Source: Macrocystis pyrifera
Lineage: Eukaryota > Sar > Phaeophyceae > Laminariales > Laminariaceae
DNA length: 64,000 nucleotides
Direction: 5' to 3'
Assembly: GCA_031763025.1 (NCBI GenBank)
Contig: JASSKH010000006.1
Coordinates: forward strand, 5,763,691-5,827,690
The notes beneath the pieces are model-generated. The model saw only the letters and a list, made by a program, of their open reading frames with translations. It was not told the origin of the DNA and ran no database searches. The position numbers were made by a program, and so were the translations under genes. Positions 23,024 to 33,250 of the stretch are shown here, piece after piece. Numbering within the stretch: the first letter of the stretch is position 1; each line of letters opens with the position of its first letter.

Positions 23024-26000
23024 AATCTTCAGACCCATCGGTCAGAAGTAATGCTGAGGCGCGATGTCATACTTTCGTTCGTACTTTCTGTCCTTAGTAG
23101 TTACGGGCCGGCGTTGCCGCGACAACGCAACGAACGGCTAACGACAAAAGGGGTGCACCTATGTTTTTTATAGGCTGTTGTTCTCTTGAAAAGCTGTGTA
23201 GACCCCTCTCCCAAACAGATGTTCATGGTGACAAGTGTGAGACCCAATCATATCCCTGACGTACACCACTCTATCCGCAGGTGTAATGATCACTTCGACT
23301 CTGATGGACACGTACTGGGGATCATATTCCCGGCCAGGGTGGTATACAATTGATTGTGCAGTGCAACACCAAAGTCGTTTCAACGAGAGTGGGTAGTGCC
23401 CTGAAGTGAAGAGGGTATTGCTGTATCATATGTTGGAGCTAAATATCGCGATTACCGTTATCGTAGCAGGCATCTGGGGGCGCTATACCTTATACGCTTT
23501 CCAAGTCAATGCAATTTTGCTGTCGCAGAAACCACGGAATCACTAAATTCTCGAGGTGCATCTATATAACGCGTGTGGATAACGTATACGAGAGGAACAC
23601 GCAGAACTTTGTCCCTCGCTTACCCCAAGCCGATGGTTGGCCCATATATGAATATACAGCAATTCTAGGTGTTCTATTGAGGAGTTGTATTGAGGGGGTT
23701 GGTGCGCATCCTAGCTCGCACAATGGGGGTGAATGAGATGGTGCTAGAGGTTTCTGGGCACATCACGTTCGCGGAATACAACCATAGGACCCCTAACCAG
23801 TTCGTTCAGTTGCTTGTTGCGCGTATCTTCTACATCCGTACTCCCTCGTTGTGAGTTGCAGGGCAGTCAGACAAGCAGGAGGAGCCCACAAGATTGTTTT
23901 CATGAGTTTAGTTGTCCAGATACAGCGTATAGAGTGCGTGATGCTACAGGCTGACGAGAAGTACAGAGCATCCTTGCATCGGTATCGTGAAACGGAGGAC
24001 GCCAATAGCCTCATCCTCATGTTAACTAGGAGAGATATGTTCACGACGTTCCAACATTGATTTCCTCGTTTCACGCTGCAATCCACATCCCGGAGAGAAC
24101 CTTTGGGCGTTGAAGCAATGTATCCTTGGTATGATGGTGATGACGGGTGCTTCATCTGACGTATCCCGGGTGATTCATACCATGTGCCAGATGTCAGCAA
24201 CCCAGGTGGTATGGTAGTAAGAGGTGTGATGGCAAGGGGGGGTATAGTATCAAGTGGTTGCTAAAAGAAATGGGAACAGATACCGGTCATGTTGCAAGCA
24301 GTGGGTGATAGTCCGAGGGGAGGGGGGGGGTGGCGAATGTATATGGCTGGGTTTCGAGCACCGTAGCAGCCGCATTGGGCGCTGTTGGGCGAGCGTCGGG
24401 TTATGTTCCTGATGAATCAATCATCATGGTTGACCCTCAAGCGAGATAATCGAGATATGGAAGCTCAGCAGTTAGAGGTACACCGGTAGGAGCCAGTCGT
24501 GACTTGCGGTTGCTCATAAGAGAACACGACGTGCTGGTCGCTCGAAGCACAAGCACAGCAGTAAGAGCTATCTAGCCCGCAGACTCGTTTAGTTGGCTGT
24601 CAGTGGGCGCTCTTTCCTCGATACCGATGCGCATGCTGAAATGTGTTTAGGAAACGCAAAGGTGACACTCGTGTGTTTTTGGTTGGTATCTACCCGGGGT
24701 GGTACACGTGGAGTTTCTAGCGTTGTGAGGCGTACCTTGGAAGAGACGTGGTGGAATTTATGGCACCCCCGGTGATATTAAAAGGATTGTCAGACCCAAA
24801 TCGGAAACACAAGAACGGTGTGCAACTGTGAAATGGGGGGTGGAGTATTTGTTTGTAATATGTTGGCTTGCGTGGTGTACCATGCTGCCCTGCCGCACGT
24901 CAGCCACTATATTTCGCTTTCACAAGGCAATTCAACATGGAGAGCATCCAGCCAAACGCGTACCATGTCAACCACCATCACCCTGCAGGGATGGATAGTT
25001 TAGGCAAGGGGTCCCCATACATGTGTTCATGCTGTATACTATTAGCTGAGGCGCGTTCAACACTTGAAGGTGTGTGCCTCTGTTCATACCGTCGAGTCAA
25101 TCCTCGGTTTAAAAACAAATGTCATGGTTTTTGGTGACAGTCGCAGACGCACACGAGATACTGGTAGATCACGGGTCGGAACATTCACATGGGCAAACAA
25201 CTAGTGACCTTGGATCGATGTCGTCGATCATCAACTTCCCGTCGCTCGAGACCTGTTCGCCCGAAACTCCTTCGCAAGGGTTTTCTCTTTGGTTCGTTGT
25301 TGTCGCTAAACTACAAGCACCATATGATTGTGAAGCGCAGATGTATGAAGCCGAGGCCTGACGCTTGAGGTCTAAATCGGGGTTTTCATGAATGGGTCGG
25401 AATCGGGCATATCAAAAGGGTCATAAGCTGCTCGTTCGCGGCTACTTCAGCAGTAATACGCAAAAATCGAGGTAGTTTCCTCACCACATCACTCGTGCCA
25501 AGCGTGACTGAGGTCAATCTTCGAAGCTTCGGCGGAGCGCTCCAAGTGTGGTATTCCTTCGAAATTAATATATTTTGGCTCCCCCTCGTACTGCTTGGCA
25601 AGCGCGGGGTCACGTTCGATTTTCAACGTACCGCTTAGAAACGAGTTTTTTGTTGTCAACAGCGCCATCACAGTTGGTCCCATTTCCAGATTCACTCGCA
25701 TGGTGCTGTTCGCTGATTTTTTATACCCCATGATCCGTACTTGTGCGAGACACCAGTTAGGCAAAGCCCAGCAACATCGCCGGACATTTCTTCGACTGTC
25801 TTCAGCGTATTAGCAGTTGCGCTGCCAGCGAGTGTAATGGCTGGGTGCGTAGGCGGGTGAGAGGATGGGGAGCCAGCTATTACTTGATCAAGTGTCACCC
25901 TTAGCAGAACTGACAGCTGATAATATTTGTATCACACGCATTCGTAGGTGTCACGGCGAGCAGAGGGTATTTCAATATTTCTTTTGTAGAACCGGAGTTG

Positions 26001-26370
26001 TAGTACCTAGGAAGGATAGCATAGAAGGGGATCGATAAAACGTGCGTGAGCTCGGAGGGAGCTCCCAGGGGTATGTCGATCACTGGAAAGCACGGACTTG
26101 AACCAAACTGAAACTGAGAACTTGTAATGAACTTGTGAATCCCTGGCACGAAAGGCTTGCTCTGAACGCACAAAACACTCGTCCTTAATGCTTAAAACGT
26201 TATCTGCAAGCTGGTGAGTCACCCGCCTGACCTACCCCTCCGATTTACCATGATCTCCCGGAACCCACACAGGTTAGACCGCAGAATGAAATGCATACTT
26301 GAATACGATGTCTCACGCAACAATAGGACACTACAGAGGTGTACAAAATCGTGATGCTCATAGCGTCGCT
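23024..26370. other. Downstream of the MFS gene, no gene recognised
   Basis: No recognised domain. Two minus-strand open stretches (24200-23793, 135 codons; 25764-25489, 91 codons) have ordinary amino-acid composition but no family I can name. The second begins MPNWCLAQVRIMGYKKSANS and is listed separately. Confidence 0.45.
25489..25764 (-). CDS. Unidentified ORF fragment
   Basis: A 91-codon open frame with protein-like composition (GPTVMALLTTKNSFLSGTLK, then KIERDPALAKQYEGEPKYIN). It may be an exon or a remnant. No promoter, homologue or splice partner could be identified, and an overlapping frame is also open. I do not assign a function. The chance that it is real coding sequence is below even. 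Confidence 0.25.
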   Translation of the reverse strand: MPNWCLAQVRIMGYKKSANSTMRVNLEMGPTVMALLTTKNSFLSGTLKIERDPALAKQYEGEPKYINFEGIPHLERSAEASKIDLSHAWHE

Positions 26371-26380
26371 TCTTGTACCA

Positions 26381-26453
26381 TGGCTCCCCCGCCAGAATCG
26401 AACCCGGGCCTGATCAGTGAAAGTCATATACACCAACCATTGGAATACAAGAG
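26381..26453 (-). tRNA. tRNA-Glu(UUC)-like pseudogene or SINE head
   Basis: Reading the minus strand from 26453: acceptor CTCTTGT; a D-arm region with TGGTTGGTG; the loop CTTTCAC, which places TTC at the anticodon position; the T arm GGGTTCGATTC (B box); acceptor GGGGGAG; then CCA. GGCCCGGGTTCGATTC is typical of eukaryotic tRNA-Glu. Six of seven acceptor pairs form if G-U is allowed, but the anticodon and T stems are mispaired, so it is probably not functional. The encoded CCA suggests retroposition of a mature tRNA or a SINE origin (inference). Confidence 0.55.
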
Positions 26454-27345
26454 AGGGTCGCTTGCTGTACTTGCATGACCGCTCCTTTCTTCGGTCGTAT
26501 GCCTGTTTACCGGCGTCAACTGTGGTTGTACTCATGCTCCATTTCTTTCTAAAAAATCATGTATGCATCTCTGATACGGACGTCCACCAACAACATTGCT
26601 TGTACCTTTCGGAGAGATTTATACCACTTGTAACTTATTTTCAAGTCAAACCCGTGATGCATACCACCGCTTCAACTACCAGGCAGCGTCGCTTGCTGTG
26701 CTTGTGTGACCGCGTAAGCTGTGCTATTTATAGTACACATGCTCCATCGCATTGTCGAAGCAATGTCGTACTTTCACCAACATTGTACCTTTCGGACAGA
26801 TTTAGGCAACTTGTACACATAACTTTGCAAGTGAAACATGTGATGCATACCACCGCTTCAACTACAAGGACGTCTCGCTTGCTGTGCTTGTATGTCCGAT
26901 TCCTCATCCAATTGCATCTTCGTTCACCGGCTTCAACTGTGCGGGTACACGTGCTCCATTGCATTATCGAAAAAAAAGTATCCCTAATATGCACGCTCAG
27001 AAACAACCTTTGTACCTTTCGTTGAGATCGATACCACTAGTACAACGTAATTTTGCAAGTCAAACACCACGTGATACACACCACCGCTTCAACTAGATGG
27101 ACGTCCCGCTTGCCGTGCTTGCATCCCCGCTTCTTCGTTCAGTTGAATGTTCGTTTACCGATTTCAACTGTGCTTTTACACATACTCCATGGCATTATCG
27201 AAATATTGTACCAGGTATTCATCTCGAATATGCACGTTCACCAACAACATGGTACCTTTCGGAGAAGTTGATACCACTTGTTGTGCAACTTCACTTTCCA
27301 AGTCAAGCCCGTCATGCATACCAACGCTTCGTCGACATGCATACG
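26453..27345. repeat. ~185-230-bp satellite, four units
   Basis: Units begin near 26457, 26688, 26870 and 27101 with (G)TC.CGCTTGC(T/C)GTRCTTGYATG. Within each come CGTTYACCGRYTTCAACTGTG, CAT(A/G)CTCCATNGCATTATCGAA, an ACCAACAA.....GTACCTTTCGG box and GATGCATACCACCGCTTCAACTA. Unit lengths differ by tens of bases. Open frames along it are by-products. Confidence 0.8.
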
Positions 27346-27697
27346 CCCACACGCACGCATACCAACGCTTCGTCCGCCTACGAGCGCATATCATACTGCT
27401 GCAACGTACCTATTATACTGCCGCGTATAGATAACAGAAGAGTCATGTTCTACTTGAATTACGGTTGGATTGTCTCGTCATTTAACAGCGCCAATTGAAG
27501 TACCGTCTTCGAACCACAAGAGAACTTTCATAATGCGTCGACAGCAGAAGCGACATGACAGACAAACAACCATCAAATGCCGATAGGCTGGCTCTAAATT
27601 ATTCAACCACTTAATTATTTCGGACGATTATCAGTGTAAGATGTGTTCGTTTCCTCGATTTACAACTACCATAAGTTCGAGAAAAAATAATCTAACA

Positions 27698-27809
27698 CTA
27701 TTACGGGGATCCGTAGTTAACGGGACCAAATTTTGTTATTAGAAATAGGTAAATATAAAGGTTTTTATGTATACCATAGGTCCTGTTAACTATGGACCCC
27801 CCGTAGTAG
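27698..27809. repeat. Foldback element with ~30-bp arms
   Basis: The arm at 27698-27727 (GGGGATCCGTAGTTAACGGG core) is the near-perfect reverse complement of 27779-27809 (CCTGTTAACTATGGACCCCC core). The loop is 51 bases and AT-rich. It would form a strong hairpin. Probably a small MITE-like foldback; no coding content. Confidence 0.75.
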
Positions 27810-30800
27810 CTTTTAAACATTATAAAAGAGACCAAAAGGTAAATGAACAGCAGGTAACATATATTACATTTTTGATTATGTTACTATTAACTCATCTTTT
27901 AAATTTGGGCAAATGCCAAAACCAGGTATACCTGATCCGTTTGAGCCAAAATCAGGTACATGCTAAAACCAAGTGAAAACGCGCGCCACGAGCGGTGTGA
28001 TGTCCATGACAATCCGGTAAAACCGTATGCGCCTAAAGCGCTAAGCGTGCCACATGGCTTCCAAAATCTGAATATTTTTGTTTTCTTCAGGGTGTAGGTA
28101 CCACGGGCTCCACTTGGACCTGCAGAGAGTCACTATTAATAACATGCTCCGTTTGTTTCGCCACGGCGGAGGCGCCAAGAGTATTTACTCCGGCGCCCCT
28201 CCCCCGTTGACAGCTTTAAAGCTTCCAGCCCGTCCTCGCGGAACCGCCTGCTCGGCACGAAATTAGTTTGCCGTACCAAACCTGAGACCACCTCGACGCG
28301 GGGTGGTGCAGACAAAATGCCGTGTGGCCATGGTGCTGTAAAGACTGCTGTGAACATAGAAAATAACAGAGTACACACAACAACTAATTGAAGCACATCG
28401 CACACCCCAAAGGAAAAAGAGTGAAACCAGCGTTCGCATGAATGCATGAATATACGTACGTTTACTTTTACGTGCGACGTACGCGTACAGAGTTTATACG
28501 TCAATAAAGAAGGATTTCCACCGAGGGAGGGCAGACGCATACGGAGAGAAAACACAGTTAGTGTACGTATGGCCTCTCTGATTGGTTCAAAGTTGGCCAA
28601 AATCAGTTCAAAGCTAGACAGATAGAAAAAGCAGGTATACCTTGGCTTTTTCGAGCCAAAATCGGTTACGATGTCAGCCTGGCCAATAGCAGGGCTCCAG
28701 GGGTGTGTTTTGTACTTATTTTTGGAATGTACCTGGTAACTGATTTAGGCCCAAACGTGGCCAGGCATACCTAATTTGGCTAATTTTTTATATCCCCTTT
28801 TCCACAGGATATACACAAAATATGACCAGGTAAGGATATACATAGGGGGGGGCGTGAACGTGGCTGAGACTCATATACATATACGACATATACATATATC
28901 CCTCAACCTAGAGTAGAATGCAGTAATCGCAGCGTTGCTGCTCCCTGTCTACACTACCACTCTGGGTGCTGGGTAGGGTCACCAATAGAACTAGACGTTA
29001 TGGCCCACCTGCAGACGAATTCAGACTATATTTGTTCTTGATCCGCATGCTAGCACGCTCGTCGCTTGTCTGCTCGTCTATCGCGCGCTGTGCTTGTTGT
29101 ATGCATACCTCATCGCAAATCACATGACGAATGCTCGTTCACCAACGAATGCATGCGTGCCTTTCGACGACCAAACATACTAGACTAGTATACAACATAG
29201 GGGAAAGGTCGCATTGCGCTCACGTCTCTACGGAGGCCGATGCAGTGCAACGCGAGTTGAACATAACCACCATCAAGTGAAACAAGGAAAGCACAAGCTA
29301 AGTGATGTGCGCTAGCCGTCCTATCGATCCCCAGCCCTTGGGTATCGTGGTGAAGTCAGGGTAATCGAAGTGCTCTTGGGGACATCGGAATGTTTGAAAA
29401 AATGGAAATGATGTTCATGCTCTTGAGCCATTTCACATTCGATCTTGGATATTACTTTATCATATACCAGGTACATGTGTACACGTCTTTTTTTTGTTGG
29501 CAACCAGTATTGTTGCCACGATGATTATACTACATCGGAAGTAATAGACCGATCATCGTAAAAAGGTTGTGCATCTCTAGCAAGACACCGACACGACGGA
29601 ACGACGATAAAGTATACACACCCAATGGAAAGTACGAGGTACGATTGACCTTCTTCGATGCCCACGGTTCCGCCATTGCCTGTGTTTCATGCCAACAGAG
29701 CGTTGTGCTCGGGACCAGGTAAAACACTTGAAGGACTGAACACCGAGCATTAAAGGAACGTAGACGAAAACCTGGAGCAGATGGAGAACGCGTACGCAAG
29801 CCCTTGTGGAACACGGGTCACACGTGGTGAAATTGTTTCAGCTGGGCGTGATGATGACCTTGCACACAAGAGAAGGAGGGGTGGCTTGCTGTGTCCGGAG
29901 GGTTGCGGCTGTATGGTAGATATACGATGCAGCCAAGCCTGACCACTACCAAGCTAACAGATATGTAGTGGGTGTAATACAGCTAACAGATATGTAGTGG
30001 GTGTAATACAACCGAGGAATTGTTTTTTTTTTCGCATTGTTCTGATGCTGTGCCCACAGTCGAAAATGCTGATATTTTTATTACTGTAACGTACACCTAA
30101 AGCGAACAAATCGGGGGCGGGGGCTACGTTGCACGTGGCGGGTTGAAGTTATTCAGTCACGGAGGGGGTATTACCACACCACAGGCAATATTTCTCTGGA
30201 TCTTCGGCCTATCTCTCTCGCTTCAGTTGGGGTAGGGCTATTTACCTTTGTCCCGATACATTTATAGTGTAAAGAAAAGATCCATTTGAACAAGTCATCT
30301 TAACCTGTCGAAAAAACACATACCCGGAAGATATATGTATATATGGTATTCGTACTACGAGAACTTCACCTGGTAGGACGTATGGCAAGATCTCTCTGGA
30401 CTTTCGGGCCTATTATTTTCTTTGCGTTTACTATGGTGGAGATATTTACCTTTGTCCCTGCAAATGTGCAGCAGCCTGCACTTTACTACCGCAGCAAAGC
30501 ATCATACCGCTGCCTCCCGGCAAGAAGTATCGCTAAAAAGTCGTTAGGCTGTGGAGTACAGCAAGCAGGCCATTATACGGGTGAAAGTACCTTATGAAAG
30601 TTACGTTGGAACTGATAACTACCAGAGGTAATGACAACTGTTTTATCGTGTTATGGTGTTCTCGTACCCGGTGCGTTGGCATTGAACATGCTTTACCCAT
30701 TAGTCTGCACCTAATTGTTAATAGTATTGTGTCAAATTTAAGAAACCAGAACGGACACCGCCTTGTACTGATGTAGTTGGATTGTAAGGACGGTATGTGA

Positions 30801-31770
30801 AGACAGCACACACATGCTACGATAGTTACAAACCATATTCGAGGGGTCGCGACACAAAGACAGGACAACAAGCGTATACATACGACCGCTTTGCATTATT
30901 CAGGCGTACTGCAAATTATGTTTTCTCTATATTGTTCATATGCGAAGTATCTTCAATATCTTCAGCATGTCGAGGTGCCTCACACAGGCTTAGTTTAGAC
31001 TTGGCAGAACACGCCACATTCTTCTGTACACTATGCTGCCGAGGTAGGCGATAAGATAGCTACCGCTGTGGATGAGCTACGGTACTACTGTAGTTTACAG
31101 TTTATGTTACGGCCGAACATTCGAGCAATCTTTCAAATCTGCCAAAAATGTCAAGGGCGCAGACACACAAAGATTCGATTACCTTTCGGGCCTCGATGCA
31201 TTTACCCTGGATCTGGGTCGTGCTATGAAATACCTGGTAGTCTAGTTGTTTTGATCAAGGTTGACATCGGTTCCTTTTTATTTGATCAACTGACTCCGTC
31301 TACAAATGTACTGTAAATTGTCGATGCTGTTACCAGCGTGGGTCCTGGAACTCAAACCTCACGATTAGTAAGGCAGTGATCTTCGCAATATTTTCGAAGT
31401 GTGGTGGGAGCATAACGCATGCTGGGAGCGCGAGTTGTCAGGGCGTTTTTTCAATGTCTATTCTGGATAATCTTGAACGGTCAATGGACGATTGAAAACC
31501 GAACGTTTACCTCAAGTATACATCCGTAGACGCTCACGGGCAGCACATGGACGGCGAACCTGTTTTGTTTGTTTTGTGCTGCCTAGCCCATATCATGTCC
31601 GGGGGTGGGGCGCGTTTGACGAAAGCAGGGGGGATACGGCAGACAGGATATAGCTAGGTATGATATCGATTAACAGCAGCAGCAGTACAACAGCAGCGTT
31701 CGTATAGTATGTGTGTGCAGTGATCACCAGGTCGAGCAGTCGAGTGATCGGTCTCGTGTGAGGTCCCCTT
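27810..31770. other. No gene recognised
   Basis: AT-rich, with no recognised protein. It holds repeats of GAGCCAAAATC(A/G)GGT(A/T)(A/C) beside AGGTATACCT palindromes at ~27920-27975 and 28590-28670, and TATACATATA-type low complexity at 28875-28905. Confidence 0.45.
29952..30009. repeat. 29-bp tandem duplication
   Basis: Two exact adjacent copies of a 29-base unit that starts AGCTAACAGATATGTAGTGG. Perfect identity suggests a recent slippage or replication event. Confidence 0.9.
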
Positions 31771-32066
31771 ACAATCTGGGAGAAGGGATCTTTAGGTTGG
31801 TAGGTTGTTCAGGTATTTTGGTTCCTGTGGGGACCAAGGTACGCGCGAAGACCCAACCCAACCCCTGACTCAAAACATCACCCTAACCCTAACCCTGACC
31901 GCAAACCGCAGCCAGAACGGGCCAAAACTGGCCATAAACGCGGCTGCGAGGCGTTTCCATCGAACCAGGTAATTTCTCACTTGCGGACGACGATTCCGAA
32001 GTGCAGACCGCGCTACGCAATTTTCAAGTCAAAAACACCCCTAAGGATCCTTTCTCCCAGATTGCT
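31771..32066. mobile_element. MITE-like element with ~26-bp terminal inverted repeats
   Basis: The left end 31771-31796 (CAATCTGGGAGAAGGGATCT core) and the right end 32040-32066 are inverted copies with about three mismatches. They enclose ~240 bases with no coding content. Inside lies CCCTAACCCTAACCCTGA (31881-31898), a telomere-like run. No clear target duplication. Confidence 0.6.
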
Positions 32067-32462
32067 AAACCTACTCTCTCGTGTTCTTTTTTTCGGTGCA
32101 ATAGACTTGGAAACCTACCCGGTCTTGGGCGAGCAGTCAACAATAATCAATCCCGCACGAGCACGAGAATTCCCTCTGCTGAATTTTCTCTGCGTTGAAA
32201 TCTCAATAATTTTGAAATCGCCCGTTTTTTAAATCAACCTCAGCAGCAGCAGATACATCAGCAGCAATACACGTCTGTTGAGCTGTCGAGCGGCATACAT
32301 GTTCCACCTGAGCCCTTTGACGTACACCACACACCTCACACCGAGCACGTACGTGAACACGAAACTGGCCCCCTCGGTCAGTCTACCTCTGCATATACCT
32401 GGCCAATAAAAGCAGTACTGGGTATAGATACCCTCAACCGCATATAATACGTAGCTTGTACG

Positions 32463-33054
32463 ACAAACCCCTGCGCGATGACCATCGACGGCAGCAACTT
32501 CTTTGACAGCGTACGGCTGGACATTATCAACCCGGGCGAGGAGACAAGTAAGAGCTGTGAGGCGCGTACGATACAACGATTTATGTACCATGCGTTGACC
32601 CTATAGGTTATTATCGGTTGCATCAGCCAAGCCAATTCTGCTGTGATTGTGTTTTTAGTTTTGGCATGTTACTGGCTATTATCAGGGAGCCATGCAGCAG
32701 TAGAAAGTTTTGAACTTCAATCACGACGAGCTCAATCCCATTTACGAGCTTTGATACTGACGGACGCAGTTGATGTATGGATGAGCTATTGTGACGGATA
32801 ACTCCACTTCCTCTGCTACAGTATGGCTCGCTGATAATAGCCAGTACTTATGCCAAAAGTAAAGACACGAACACGGCAGCATTGGTATGGCTGATGCAAC
32901 TGATAATAACCTATAGGGTCGAAGCATGGTATATAAATAGTTGTATCGGACGCGCGTCACAGCTCTTACGCGTCTTTCCGCTCGGGTTGATACTGTCCTG
33001 CCGTGCGCTGTCACAGAAGTTGCTGCCATCAATGGTCATCGCGCAGGGGTTTGT
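32463..33054. repeat. Large inverted repeat, ~245-bp arms, ~100-bp spacer
   Basis: Arm 1 (32463-32706) and arm 2 (32808-33054) are reverse complements at roughly 85% by eye. Each arm, read inward from its outer edge, keeps an open frame: arm 1 (+) ..TNPCAMTIDGSNFFDS.. ..YHALTL stop; arm 2 (-) ..TNPCAMTIDGSNFCDS.. ..YHASTL stop. The arm-2 frame starts outside the arm at 33129 with MPNSTMLQKLWEAMDSDGSL. Either a foldback element or an inverted duplication of a small gene fragment. Confidence 0.75.
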
Positions 33055-33129
33055 CGCTAACATCTGCGTTAGTGAGCCATCAGAATCCATAGCTTCCCAC
33101 AGCTTCTGAAGCATTGTGGAGTTCGGCAT
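32911..33129 (-). CDS. Small ORF with MDSDGSL..TNPCAMTIDGSNF
   Basis: A 72-codon frame from MPNSTMLQKLWEAMDSDGSL to a stop at 32911; coordinates are given in reading direction. The segment MD(S/G)xGSLxx(M/L)(L/I)AxN recurs in the open stretch at 36806-37040 (+), reading MDGTGSLLDLIAQN. The two places therefore seem to share a family, and the arm at 32463-32620 holds a third partial copy. Family unknown to me. Confidence 0.35.
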   Translation of the reverse strand: MPNSTMLQKLWEAMDSDGSLTQMLATNPCAMTIDGSNFCDSARQDSINPSGKTRKSCDARPIQLFIYHASTL

Positions 33130-33250
33130 ACATACGTCGTTCTACCATGATCGCGGCGAACTCCAGGGCAAAGACTCTCGCCCGTTTTCCCTCTGACGAG
33201 TCGCCCTTTCGGGCGGGCTTGTCGACATGGCATTACCGCTCTTGTAGTAG

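Noticed and set aside
31881-31898. Chromosome end or true telomere
   Set aside because: Only about three degenerate units, flanked on both sides by ordinary sequence, so at most an interstitial telomere-like run.
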